Source: Bacilli bacterium
GTDB taxonomy: Bacteria; Bacillota_I; Bacilli_A; RFN20; CAG-826
DNA: 64,000 bases
NCBI GenBank assembly: GCA_017445245.1
Contig: JAFSUM010000037.1
Location: 1-64,000, forward strand
Reading direction: 5' to 3'
Part shown: piece after piece, positions 30,674 to 39,505 of the stretch
How the letters are laid out: each line of letters starts with the position of its first letter
Position numbering within the stretch: the stretch's first letter is position 1
The notes under the pieces: model-generated
What the model was told of the DNA's origin: nothing
What the model saw: only the letters and a program-made list of their open reading frames with translations
Databases searched by the model: none
Program-made: the position numbers and the translations under genes

Positions 30674-32164
30674 ATGGCCAATAACGAAAAAGAAACACAA
30701 ACCATCAAGGCGCAATCTGAAGCGCCAGCCTCCCCCGCGCAACCCGCGCAGGGGTTAAGTAACACCCCAACTAGGTGGGCAAAACCAATTGAGCAGACGA
30801 AGTCTGGCCTTCCGATGTTCAATTGCTGCATCGACTACCTCAAGGTCACGTTCGTCGGCAGCTTCTTCCCCGAGAAGCACAGCATCAAAGAATGGTATCC
30901 GCTGCTTGAGGCATACGGAGTCAATCCGGAAGAGTTCACCGTGGAAGGTGGAATAAACAACTACCAGAGGGGATACCTCTTCTCGGAATTCATGCACATC
31001 GCTGCAGGCGGCAACGCCACCAAGCAAGGCGGGACGGACAACGAGACGTTCTCGGTCGAGCTCAAAGGCGAAGGATGCCGCGAGTTCGAAAGAAGGATCC
31101 GCCAAGCCAATGCGGAGAAAACCAAAGAGGAGATCAGCGAAGCCGTCAGGCTTGGCTGGAAACATCTTCTCAACACGATCGCCGAGTTCGGGGGCAAATG
31201 CACCCGCATCGACCTTCCTACGGACGATTTGTCGGGGTTCATCCCCTTCGAGGAGCTGAGGTATCGACTCGAAAACCACATCTACGTCGCGACAATGAGG
31301 ACATTCCTCCCTGACGATGACCTCCATCAGTCCGAGGAGGCGGAAGTCGACTCGAAGTTTCCCTTCCTTAACGAGGCCGAATTCAAGCCGCGTAGGACCA
31401 GAAGCAGGAAGGGTGGATACACCGCTACTCTCGGGGGAAGAAGCAATCTGCAGCTTGTCATCTACAACAAAGCCGTAGAAAGGATGCGCAATACATTGGG
31501 CATCGTCAACGTGCCGAGCTGGATCCGTTACGAGTGCCGCTATTACCACGAGAACGCCGAAGAGATAATGACCGCCTTAACGGCTTCATTCGACGATCCC
31601 GACCCTTGTGCCTTCAACAAGTTCTGCGTTGGATGTTTGGCAGGTATCATCGAATTCAAGGAAAAGAAGGTCAAACAAATGTCCCACGGCACAACCTGGA
31701 AACGCTGGAAGGAGTTCCTCGACAACGTCAAAGCGATTCCCTCCATTTCTCAGCACCGCGTGCCCTCGACCGTGCAAAGCAATGCTTTATGGCTTAACGC
31801 AGACGCGAGCAAGTCCATCGCGAGGATCTGCTACTGCTATCCGGAATTGACGCTGGACCTCTTCTACGCCCTCCTCAAGGACGGGATCAGCAAGTTCGAC
31901 AAGAAGGACCTCTTCAAGATCAACAACCAGCGCATGGAGGAAGGCCTGTCGAAATATCCAACGCTAAAAGAAGCGACGGATGATTTCAGCACCAGATTTC
32001 ATGCCAAATACGGCGAAATTCCGCCGATTCATTCTAAAATTGAGGAATTGCTCAAGGCTGACGTCGCTAAGCTTGGCGGCGTTAAATACAAAGCTGATGA
32101 CGTGGAAGGAGATAAGCCAACCGCGAAAGAAACAAAGCCTGAAGTAAAACCTGAAGGCGAATAA
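30674..32164 (+). CDS. Rep_trans-type replication initiation factor / relaxase
   Basis: Start at 30674 follows AAAGGAGG. The 496-residue protein has the core of the Rep_trans (replication initiation factor) family: CTRIDLPTDD at 176-185, LQLVIYNKAVER at 259-270 and WIRYECRYY at 283-291. This family nicks one strand at an origin for rolling-circle replication (pT181 RepC) or transfer (ICEBs1 NicK), with a Tyr nucleophile that is probably among the tyrosines of the last two motifs. Terminal 30-residue extensions are low-complexity. Position after the membrane ATPase and hairpin array matches the coupling protein-oriT-relaxase order. Confidence 0.8.
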   Translation: MANNEKETQTIKAQSEAPASPAQPAQGLSNTPTRWAKPIEQTKSGLPMFNCCIDYLKVTFVGSFFPEKHSIKEWYPLLEAYGVNPEEFTVEGGINNYQRGYLFSEFMHIAAGGNATKQGGTDNETFSVELKGEGCREFERRIRQANAEKTKEEISEAVRLGWKHLLNTIAEFGGKCTRIDLPTDDLSGFIPFEELRYRLENHIYVATMRTFLPDDDLHQSEEAEVDSKFPFLNEAEFKPRRTRSRKGGYTATLGGRSNLQLVIYNKAVERMRNTLGIVNVPSWIRYECRYYHENAEEIMTALTASFDDPDPCAFNKFCVGCLAGIIEFKEKKVKQMSHGTTWKRWKEFLDNVKAIPSISQHRVPSTVQSNALWLNADASKSIARICYCYPELTLDLFYALLKDGISKFDKKDLFKINNQRMEEGLSKYPTLKEATDDFSTRFHAKYGEIPPIHSKIEELLKADVAKLGGVKYKADDVEGDKPTAKETKPEVKPEGE

Positions 32165-32169
32165 AAGAA

Positions 32170-32206
32170 AAAGACCGTGTCGGGTGATCAGTCCGATGCG
32201 GTCTTT
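32170..32206. terminator. Bidirectional intrinsic terminator
   Basis: AAAGACCG (32170-32177) pairs with CGGTCTTT (32199-32206), with an inner TCGG/CCGA stem. It separates the Rep gene from the convergent gene ending at 32209, with T/A tracts on both sides. Confidence 0.75.
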
Positions 32207-32208
32207 GC

Positions 32209-32562
32209 TTATTTCTTGCCTTTTAGGAATCGCAAGACAAGGTTGAAGTTGTTTCCAGTCCTATCTACGTCAGACGGATAGGCCGAGAATAAATGGAAGC
32301 CTTTTTCGAACAAACTCTCTACGTAATGTTTGGGCGAACCTTGTACTTTTACGTTTACTAGGTCCGTGTCATCAACGTTAATCGAATCGCCTTCGAAATG
32401 TATGATGACGGTTTTAACTTGGATGCCGTCTTTTTCCATCAAGCGAAGATATTCGTTCATCCAGAAATGGGCCTGTTCTAATGCGTTATTGGTTTTTCCA
32501 ACGACATAGTCGGCTGCCAATTCTTGGGCGCTTTGGAACCCTTCTTCTTTTTTGGTGTCCAT
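32209..32562 (-). CDS. Uncharacterised 117-aa protein
   Basis: Unknown family. Begins MDTKKEEGFQSAQELAADYV, helical at first, then beta-rich (VKTVIIHFEGDSINVDDTDL, NFNLVLRFLKGKK). AAAGGAG precedes the ATG. It lies alone between the Rep terminator and the NACHT gene and is transcribed opposite to both, so it may be a small regulator or an accessory to the defense genes. Confidence 0.6.
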   Translation of the reverse strand: MDTKKEEGFQSAQELAADYVVGKTNNALEQAHFWMNEYLRLMEKDGIQVKTVIIHFEGDSINVDDTDLVNVKVQGSPKHYVESLFEKGFHLFSAYPSDVDRTGNNFNLVLRFLKGKK

Positions 32563-32735
32563 CGTTGCTCCTTTCTGAAAGCTTTGCCAAGAAACGTCGT
32601 GTAAGTCATGGGCCCCTATGAGACAATATCAGGCGCTTGGCGAGTATCGCTTCCGTAACCATTTTCAAAAGAAATGATTTAGTTAGAAGGCCGATAATTG
32701 TTCGGCATTGTTTATTTTGTTCGGGAGGTCCGTTT

Positions 32736-35276
32736 ATGGCCGATGAAATCCAACTTAAACTTGTGGGCAGCTTTATTCTCGATTCCTTGTGCAGACATAA
32801 ACTGCGAAATTCCTATTCGGACGATTTTATAGGGAAAAGAGGCTCTGTATCCGACGCGGATGTCTTGGAAGGACTAGCGAAAATCTTTGACCCTTCTTTT
32901 CAAAGGGCAAGGAAAACCAGGACGATGGTTTCCAACTGCTCTGAATACCGGCATGGTTCATTAACCGTTAGCGGATGGCTGGATTTTGATTCCGATTCTT
33001 ACATTAAGAAGGCCACCGATTTAATTAAGGGGGATTATGAGGTCGCTCTCAACCGTATAACGGAACTTTGCCATCGTTTGTTAGAGGAGAAATACGATGC
33101 ATTTGCCAGAATAGGAAGATCCTTGCTTACGATCATTACGTCGGATCCAACAATCCCGGATACTGATGACTTCTACATTCTTGAAAACGGAAGGCCTATT
33201 AAAAAGGCCGATATAAAGCCGGGTGGAGCCTACTGCTTTGATTCGGTTCTTTTGGGGTCATGGTTCTATTGCATTTCTCATAAAATTCGTAACGAAGAAG
33301 AAAGAGAACTTGTCAAAGAAATGCTGGATTGCAGCGTCCTCATCTCAAAAATGGGCGGTTTTGAAAAGACAGTAGTCGAAAAGAGGGATTGGGATTCAGA
33401 AGCAATCCTAGTTCAGAAAAGGCTAGACGACGAAAACGCGCTTCGTAGATTGAGAACAAAATTCAACGGCTATTTGAATAATGTCAAAACAAAGTATTCA
33501 AGTTTGCGAACGCTTTTGTTTCCAGACTCGTCATTGCCCTTTTATTCGATTTACACGCCAAATCATATTTATACGTATACCGGTCATTATATCGGCAGTT
33601 TTCCCGAAGGGACTTTTGGGGATATTCCCGAAGATAAAAGGTTTCGGAATTCATTCACTAGCGGGCTTTCGATAAGAAAACCGTCAGCAGAGACGATCCT
33701 TTGCGCAGTAGGGACGAAGGCCATTTTGATTGGTGCTCCGGGCTCTGGAAAGTCGATGATGGCACGGCACCTCCTTCTGGACTCCATCAATCGTTTTAAC
33801 GATGACTTGCTTTTGCCGGTATATGTAGAATTGAGGGAATACCGGGACTATTCAAAAAACTTCGAAGATTTCATTTTTGAGCACATAAAGCGTTACGACG
33901 ATTCTGTTAGACCGGTCATTACCGACGATGACATCAAAGATGCCGCAGGTCATGGGAAAGTTTTCTTCATCCTGGATGGGCTAGATGAGATCAAAACGGA
34001 TTTGCAGGATAAGTTTTTAAGTGATCTTGAGCATTTTTCCGATAGTTATGGACTATGCCAAATGATTGTAAGTTCTAGGCCTGACGTGCTTAGAAGGACG
34101 TACGCTTTCAGCCATTACTCAAATGCGTATATTGCTCCTTTTGAAAAAGAACAGGCACTCGAAATGGTGAAGAAAATCAACTACCCCGAGAACAAAGTAG
34201 AAATAAAGAACGACTTCCTTAAGCTCTTGGACCAAACTTTGTTTGATACGCATCGAGAATTTGCTGAAAACCCACTTCTTCTCTCGATTATGCTTTTGAC
34301 ATTTGAACGTTATGGCCGCGTCTCTAGCAAGATGCACGTTTTTTATCGCGAGGCTTATGATTCCCTATTGGAAAAGCACGACGTTGCTAAGGGGCTATCT
34401 AGAAGCCTTCATTCGGGAGTTAGTAAATCAGTTTTCACGAAGGTATTGGAAACCTTCTGTAAAATAACGTATATCGAGCAACAGTATTCCTTTGACCACG
34501 TGTCATTCGAGAGGAGTTTCAATCACACAAAACGTTTTATGAATTTGAGTGTGCCGATTGAAGCGAAGGATTTCCTAAGGGATCTTACCGATAATATTGG
34601 CATCGTCTTAGAAGAAGGCCCGCGTATCGATTTCATTCACAGGTCATTCCAAGAGTATTTCTGTGCCTCTTACCTTAGCAAAGCCGACGACGAGGAAATA
34701 GCGAATGCCGCCTTGCAGATCGACCAAAACATGAATCGAGGGGACCAAGCGCTTTCCCTTTTCTGCGACATGTGCCCGGATCTTATCGAAAAAGACATCT
34801 TTTTGCCTTTTCTCTTATGCTGGTTCGATGGGAAAACCCCGGAGGAACAAATTAAGACGTTTATCCTTGAGTGTTATCCGTTTATTGAATCCTATGCAGG
34901 CGATGCTCTTAAGCTTGATTGCGAACCCACGGCGCCTTCTTCTGTTATCTATCAAATGATTAAAAGGTATCTGGGTTTGCCTGATTGCGTTATTTCTTTA
35001 CCCGTGGATGAGGATTTCGTAACGGAATCGTTCGCTTATATTCTGAAGGATGACGAATTAGTACTTGAGTCTCTGGGAGTAAACAATTTTCCGTTAGTTG
35101 ACGAAAACGGTAACGTCATAGATATTGCTACAGGTTGGCGAAGCGAAATAGATACATATGAATTAATGAACGGAGAGGATTGCGAACTTAAGAAAGCGAT
35201 TTGCTCCGGCGCATTCTACGAAGAACTTCAGACTGTTCTTATTTACATGGAATTACTGAAGAAAAGATACGCATAA
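32736..35276 (+). CDS. NACHT-domain STAND NTPase (predicted antiphage sensor)
   Basis: The start at 32736 follows GGGAGGT by 7 nt. The 846-residue protein has an unfamiliar N-terminal domain (about 1-300), then a NACHT core. Walker A GAPGSGKS lies near residue 333, Walker B FFILDGLDEI near 410, a sensor SSRPDVLRR follows, and FIHRSFQEYFCASYL is the winged-helix hallmark of NACHT proteins. The C-terminal 200 residues would sense. Bacterial NACHT proteins are NLR-like abortive-infection factors. It directly precedes the restriction island but has its own 5' region, so it may act separately. Confidence 0.8.
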   Translation: MADEIQLKLVGSFILDSLCRHKLRNSYSDDFIGKRGSVSDADVLEGLAKIFDPSFQRARKTRTMVSNCSEYRHGSLTVSGWLDFDSDSYIKKATDLIKGDYEVALNRITELCHRLLEEKYDAFARIGRSLLTIITSDPTIPDTDDFYILENGRPIKKADIKPGGAYCFDSVLLGSWFYCISHKIRNEEERELVKEMLDCSVLISKMGGFEKTVVEKRDWDSEAILVQKRLDDENALRRLRTKFNGYLNNVKTKYSSLRTLLFPDSSLPFYSIYTPNHIYTYTGHYIGSFPEGTFGDIPEDKRFRNSFTSGLSIRKPSAETILCAVGTKAILIGAPGSGKSMMARHLLLDSINRFNDDLLLPVYVELREYRDYSKNFEDFIFEHIKRYDDSVRPVITDDDIKDAAGHGKVFFILDGLDEIKTDLQDKFLSDLEHFSDSYGLCQMIVSSRPDVLRRTYAFSHYSNAYIAPFEKEQALEMVKKINYPENKVEIKNDFLKLLDQTLFDTHREFAENPLLLSIMLLTFERYGRVSSKMHVFYREAYDSLLEKHDVAKGLSRSLHSGVSKSVFTKVLETFCKITYIEQQYSFDHVSFERSFNHTKRFMNLSVPIEAKDFLRDLTDNIGIVLEEGPRIDFIHRSFQEYFCASYLSKADDEEIANAALQIDQNMNRGDQALSLFCDMCPDLIEKDIFLPFLLCWFDGKTPEEQIKTFILECYPFIESYAGDALKLDCEPTAPSSVIYQMIKRYLGLPDCVISLPVDEDFVTESFAYILKDDELVLESLGVNNFPLVDENGNVIDIATGWRSEIDTYELMNGEDCELKKAICSGAFYEELQTVLIYMELLKKRYA

Positions 35277-35376
35277 AAACATAGCGTATCAAAATGCGGT
35301 ACATGGATTTACAAATCTTTATCTATGCGAAGTTTTTATGCATATATGCTTACTTTAAGTTAATGTTTTCGAATTG

Positions 35377-35397
35377 TATAATATTCATATGAATATT
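35377..35397 (+). promoter_or_regulatory. Promoter -10 and controller operator overlapping a start codon
   Basis: TATAAT (35377-35382) ends 6 nt before the ATG of the controller gene. A perfect 18-bp palindrome, AATATTCATATGAATATT (35380-35397), overlaps both the -10 and the start codon. This arrangement predicts a leaderless mRNA and autorepression by the controller protein, as in restriction-modification C-protein circuits. Confidence 0.7.
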
Positions 35398-35589
35398 TCC
35401 TACAACAAGCTGTGGAAAAAACTGATAGATCGAGGCTGGAAGAAAAAAGATCTCGTTGAGAGAACACAGATTTCTTCCGTGACTATCGCCAAGCTGGGAA
35501 AGAATTTACCCGTCAATATGGATGTCCTCATTCGGATTTGCGACGCATTAGATTGCGATGTTGGGGACATCGTGGAGTTTGTAAGATGA
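35389..35589 (+). CDS. XRE/C-protein-like controller of the restriction island
   Basis: A 66-residue Cro-like protein (NISYNKLWKKLIDRGWKKKD, then LVERTQISSVTIAKLGKNLP and LIRICDALDCDVGDIVEFVR), the size of a minimal helix-turn-helix controller. Start chosen at 35389 because the palindrome and -10 lie directly upstream; an upstream frame extension at 35374 would sit over the promoter. Its stop overlaps the SNF2 start (ATGA). Expected to set the timing of restriction and methylation genes. Confidence 0.75.
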   Translation: MNISYNKLWKKLIDRGWKKKDLVERTQISSVTIAKLGKNLPVNMDVLIRICDALDCDVGDIVEFVR

Positions 35590-37463
35590 GCGGCCTTTTC
35601 GTTGACAACCATATCTTATGGAAAAATAACGAATCCAAACTGGCCCCTAGTCCGGTCGAACTGAGTGAACTAATCGCCATGAAGGATTCAATGGGCGATT
35701 TGCTTTCGCTTTCTGCGTCCGCCCTGCCGCTTTATCCGAAGGCAAAGATACTATTTAATCGTGACAACCATACTTTTAAGCTACATATTTCCTGTAATCA
35801 TAAAGGGGCGGATATTGACGTTCCGTGCATAAACGGACGGTTCTCAAATTATCTAGTTTGTGGAAGTCTTTGGAAAAGGGTCGCGGGAATCGATGGTTTA
35901 AATCAGGCTATCCTCGACGAACACATTGATGACCCAGAGTCTTTTTCGATCGGGTCGTACCTTTCAATAAACAAAAAACTCGATTCGTTCTTCGCTGGTA
36001 TTCCGTTTACAAACATATCGCAAGATGAGCTCAAAAATATACCTGAGCTAACTAGGGAAAACGCGGCAAGCTTTATTAACGCTAAGTTATATAGATATCA
36101 AGAAACCGGACTCGCTTGGCTCGATTTTATGAGTTCCTCCCAATGTGGCGGAATTCTCGCCGATGAAATGGGTCTCGGGAAGACTTTGCAAATAATATCC
36201 CTCGTTGCATTAAAGATTAAGGAAGGATCTAACGGTCCATTTTTGATTGTTGCTCCAGTTTCTTTAATTGAAAACTGGAGGCGAGAATTTAAAAAGTTCG
36301 CGCCCCAGGTAGAAACTTATATTCATTTCGGGGCTTCTAGAACTGGTTATTTTAAAAATTTGGAAGCTCATCAAGTAGTAATTACGGCTTATACAACCTT
36401 AGTTAATGACCAGAGTGTATTTACCCCGATCAAATGGGAATGCGTGTTTTTAGATGAGGCTCAAGCAATAAAAAACCCTAGTGCCCAGCGCACCTTGGCA
36501 GCAAAAAGTTTGCAAAGGAAATCTTCATTTTGCATTTCCGGTACGCCTTTCCAAAACCATATGTTAGACATTTGGTCGTTGGTAGATTTCGCGATGCCTA
36601 ACTATTTAGGCTCGAAATCGGATTATCTCACACGTTTTGAAGACGATTTGGATGGGGCGCGTCAGATCGAGCCTATCATCACACCTATTATGTTAAGACG
36701 CACCGTAGAAGAGGTTGCTAATGATTTGCCAGATAAGATCTTGATTCCACAAGCGATTGTGATGGACTCTATAGAAGCTGACATCTATGAAAGAATTAGG
36801 CAGGAGACGCTGCGTGAATATGGCTCAAAGAAGACCGCTACGCTTCCTTTGATTTCGAGACTCAGGCAATGCTCGGCAAACCCCGTATTGGTCGACAGCG
36901 GATTAGGAAATGACCTGTCAAAATATAGCGCCAAATACCAACGATTATTAGAAATCATCGAAGAAATAGTTTACAAACGCGAGAAAGTCATTGTTTTTAC
37001 TTCCTTCGTTCGAATGATTGAATTGATGCAAAAAGACTTGGCGATTAGGTTTGAGATTCCGACATATTCAATATATGGGCAAACCGAAACGAAAGAAAGA
37101 CAAGCGATTATCGACCGATTCTCCGAAATCGATGGTTCGAGCGTGCTTATAATCAATCCAAACGCCGCTGGAACTGGTTTAAATATCGTTGCTGCAAATC
37201 ACGTTATTCACTACACTCCTGAATGGAACCCTGCTACCGAAGATCAGGCGACTGCAAGGGCCTATCGTAGAGGGCAAGTCAAAAACGTGTTTGTATATCA
37301 TCTCTTCTACGCGAACACTGTTGAAGACTTCATGGCCAATAAAATTGCTACTAAACGCGACATGATCGAGGAAGCTATAGTCGGAAGTAAAGGCGAGAGC
37401 CAAACGATACAGGATATCGTGGCGGCTTTGTCTTTAAGCCCAAAGGAGGATTCGCATGGTTAA
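35586..37463 (+). CDS. SNF2-family DNA translocase
   Basis: A 625-residue superfamily-2 ATPase with all Swi2/Snf2 motifs: GGILADEMGLGKTLQII (motif I, near residue 190), VFLDEAQAIKN (II, near 287), SGTPFQN (III), VIVFTSFVRMIELM (IV) and DQATARAYRRGQ (VI). SNF2 proteins translocate on double-stranded DNA without unwinding. In defense islands they are coupled to nucleases. A 150-residue N-terminal region is specific. Overlaps the next gene by 8 bp. No nuclease domain is fused, so cutting must come from a partner. Confidence 0.9.
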   Translation: MSGLFVDNHILWKNNESKLAPSPVELSELIAMKDSMGDLLSLSASALPLYPKAKILFNRDNHTFKLHISCNHKGADIDVPCINGRFSNYLVCGSLWKRVAGIDGLNQAILDEHIDDPESFSIGSYLSINKKLDSFFAGIPFTNISQDELKNIPELTRENAASFINAKLYRYQETGLAWLDFMSSSQCGGILADEMGLGKTLQIISLVALKIKEGSNGPFLIVAPVSLIENWRREFKKFAPQVETYIHFGASRTGYFKNLEAHQVVITAYTTLVNDQSVFTPIKWECVFLDEAQAIKNPSAQRTLAAKSLQRKSSFCISGTPFQNHMLDIWSLVDFAMPNYLGSKSDYLTRFEDDLDGARQIEPIITPIMLRRTVEEVANDLPDKILIPQAIVMDSIEADIYERIRQETLREYGSKKTATLPLISRLRQCSANPVLVDSGLGNDLSKYSAKYQRLLEIIEEIVYKREKVIVFTSFVRMIELMQKDLAIRFEIPTYSIYGQTETKERQAIIDRFSEIDGSSVLIINPNAAGTGLNIVAANHVIHYTPEWNPATEDQATARAYRRGQVKNVFVYHLFYANTVEDFMANKIATKRDMIEEAIVGSKGESQTIQDIVAALSLSPKEDSHG

Positions 37464-37881
37464 GCAATCGATAAGTAAAGTTTTGACACCTAACGACATC
37501 GGCGAAACCGGAGGCCATCAAGCCGGTATGTGCATACCGAAGGAAAAAGAGATCCTCGATTTCTTCCCGCCGTTAGATAAAACGGTCAAAAACCCGAGGG
37601 AAACTTTGGATATTTGCACCGATGACGGAACATACATAAAGATGTCATTCATCTATTACAACGGCAAATTCTTTGGCGGCACGAGAAATGAGTACCGCCT
37701 TACTGGAATGACTAAGTATTTTAAAGAAAACGCCCTTATTAGCGGAGATGTGATTTATCTTTCGAAAGATGAGGCGGGAAACTACTCCATATCATTTAAA
37801 AAAGCGGACCAAAAGCAAACGAACGCTATTGTTATCACATCTACAAAATGGAAATCCATAAAATTACACGGAGGCATATAA
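37456..37881 (+). CDS. Standalone EcoRII-N (B3-like) DNA-binding protein
   Basis: The 141-residue protein matches the N-terminal effector/DNA-recognition domain of EcoRII restriction endonuclease: KVLTPNDIGETGGHQAGMCI, FFPPLDKTVKNP, then FIYYNGKFFGGTRNEYRLTG. EcoRII carries this pseudobarrel fused to a PD-(D/E)XK catalytic domain. Here the whole protein ends after the domain and no nuclease motif is present, so it would serve as a separate sequence-recognition subunit. It lies between the SNF2 and GHKL genes with overlaps or 2-bp gaps. Confidence 0.8.
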   Translation: MVKQSISKVLTPNDIGETGGHQAGMCIPKEKEILDFFPPLDKTVKNPRETLDICTDDGTYIKMSFIYYNGKFFGGTRNEYRLTGMTKYFKENALISGDVIYLSKDEAGNYSISFKKADQKQTNAIVITSTKWKSIKLHGGI

Positions 37882-37883
37882 AT

Positions 37884-39503
37884 ATGGAACGCGAACAGAT
37901 TCAAGAAGTCTTGGCTAACCCTTCTGCCAAGAGAGTCATCGAAGGCCTAAGAGACACTGGGTACACCTTTGTAACGGCAATTTCCGATATTGTCGATAAC
38001 TCAATCACCGCCGGCGCAACAAAAATATCAATCCACCTTGACCTTCAGGATAATAGGTTGGAACCGGTTGTCTATATCGTCGACAACGGATCTGGTATGT
38101 CCCCGGAAAAGATCGTTCCTGCCATGACATATGGCTCCACCGCAACCGCCGAGGACGATAAACTCGGTAAATTCGGACTGGGCTTAAAAACAGCTTCCAC
38201 CGCCTTCTGCCGCGATCTGACGGTAGTATCAAAGGCGGATGGTTTTCCGATGACTAAGGCCGAATGGGATCTTGATTTCATCGCTTCAATAAATGAATGG
38301 AAATTGAAAATCACCGCTCCTACCGAAGAGGAAGTCGAAATACTAGAAGAAACAACTGGTCCCGGAGGCCATGGCACTCTAGTAAAATGGACCAAAGTTG
38401 ATCGCCTGCTAGCGCACGAATACGAAAAGCGTTCTGCGGCAGAAAAAGCTCTCGCCGGTATAAAGGATCGTCTCAAGTTCTATTTGAGGCTTACATACCA
38501 ACGTTATTTGGATGCGTCGTTTGACGACCTACCAACCACCGAAATATACGTCAACGGCGAGAGGGTTTTGCCATGGGATCCGTTTGGTCTGAAATTCGCT
38601 GGAACAACTCGGCTTCACAACGGAGAATCCACGAAAATCGGAATCGCGCTTCCCGATGGTTCTGAAAGTTATATCGTACTTGAGGGATATATTCTGCCAA
38701 GAAAGGACGAATTATCTGCGGAAGAGGCAAAGGAAGCTAAAATCAGCAATGATCTGCAAGGTTTTTACATTTATCGCGAAGGCCGCCTTATTCATTTTGG
38801 CGATTGGTTTGGGATGTACACAAAAGAGCCTCACAGCTCTTTGTTCCGAGTCAATCTTTCGTTTGGGAAAGAATTGGACACTCTCTTCAACGTCGATATC
38901 AAGAAATCGCGTATCCTATTAAACGAGCAACTTTACGATGCATTAAACAGGATTATTAATCCATGGAAGCGCGAGGCAGAGCAACGTTATCGCACGGGAC
39001 GGCAGACGATCCAAAGCAATAATGCGGCTAGCGCGCACGAAGTCGCTGGAAGGGAAATTGAAAAACAATCTCCCGCTTTAGAAGCGCAAACCAAAATAGT
39101 CGAGACAGACCAATCAAAGGGGACCGCGGTGATTCAAAACCCTCAAGGTACCTTCGTGAAACGAATCGTCATTCAAGAATCGAGCGAAGGGAAGGGAAGA
39201 GTCATCCCGGTGCCAAGCATTATTGATGGTCTTCTTTGGCAGCCGACTCTTTCGAACGGTAAGCCTGCGGTAGAGATTAGCGAGAGCCATCCGTTCTACA
39301 CAAAAGTCTATGGTCCGATCATCAAAAATAACCCGATTGTCCAGGGCATCGATTATTTGTTGTGGGCGATGGTTGCTGCCGAAAACGAGACCTACACAGA
39401 CGAGGCTAGGGACTATTGCGAAGACTTTAGGAGAATCACTTCCGAAAAGTTAAGGAAACTCGTTAGAGACTTACCAGATCCGGAAGACGATTCGGATGAA
39501 TAA
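37884..39503 (+). CDS. MORC/MutL-like GHKL ATPase
   Basis: A 539-residue protein with a GHKL fold. The N-box-like ISDIVDNSITAG is at residues 33-44, G1 VDNGSGM at 66-72 and G2 GKFGLGLKTAS at 95-105. A downstream S5-like domain and a variable C-terminus follow. Asp occupies the usual general-base Glu position (SDIVDNS), as I recall for several bacterial MORC-like proteins. Such ATPases are ATP-gated clamps and occur in restriction-modification operons with SNF2 or Z1 ATPases. The ATG at 37884 follows GGAGGCATATAAAT. Confidence 0.85.
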   Translation: MEREQIQEVLANPSAKRVIEGLRDTGYTFVTAISDIVDNSITAGATKISIHLDLQDNRLEPVVYIVDNGSGMSPEKIVPAMTYGSTATAEDDKLGKFGLGLKTASTAFCRDLTVVSKADGFPMTKAEWDLDFIASINEWKLKITAPTEEEVEILEETTGPGGHGTLVKWTKVDRLLAHEYEKRSAAEKALAGIKDRLKFYLRLTYQRYLDASFDDLPTTEIYVNGERVLPWDPFGLKFAGTTRLHNGESTKIGIALPDGSESYIVLEGYILPRKDELSAEEAKEAKISNDLQGFYIYREGRLIHFGDWFGMYTKEPHSSLFRVNLSFGKELDTLFNVDIKKSRILLNEQLYDALNRIINPWKREAEQRYRTGRQTIQSNNAASAHEVAGREIEKQSPALEAQTKIVETDQSKGTAVIQNPQGTFVKRIVIQESSEGKGRVIPVPSIIDGLLWQPTLSNGKPAVEISESHPFYTKVYGPIIKNNPIVQGIDYLLWAMVAAENETYTDEARDYCEDFRRITSEKLRKLVRDLPDPEDDSDE

Positions 39504-39505
39504 GT

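Noticed and set aside
18041-32164. Complete self-transmissible ICE
   Set aside because: A relaxase-type Rep and a membrane ATPase are present, but I find no VirB4-type ATPase, VirB6-like channel, NlpC/P60 hydrolase or other conjugation core gene.
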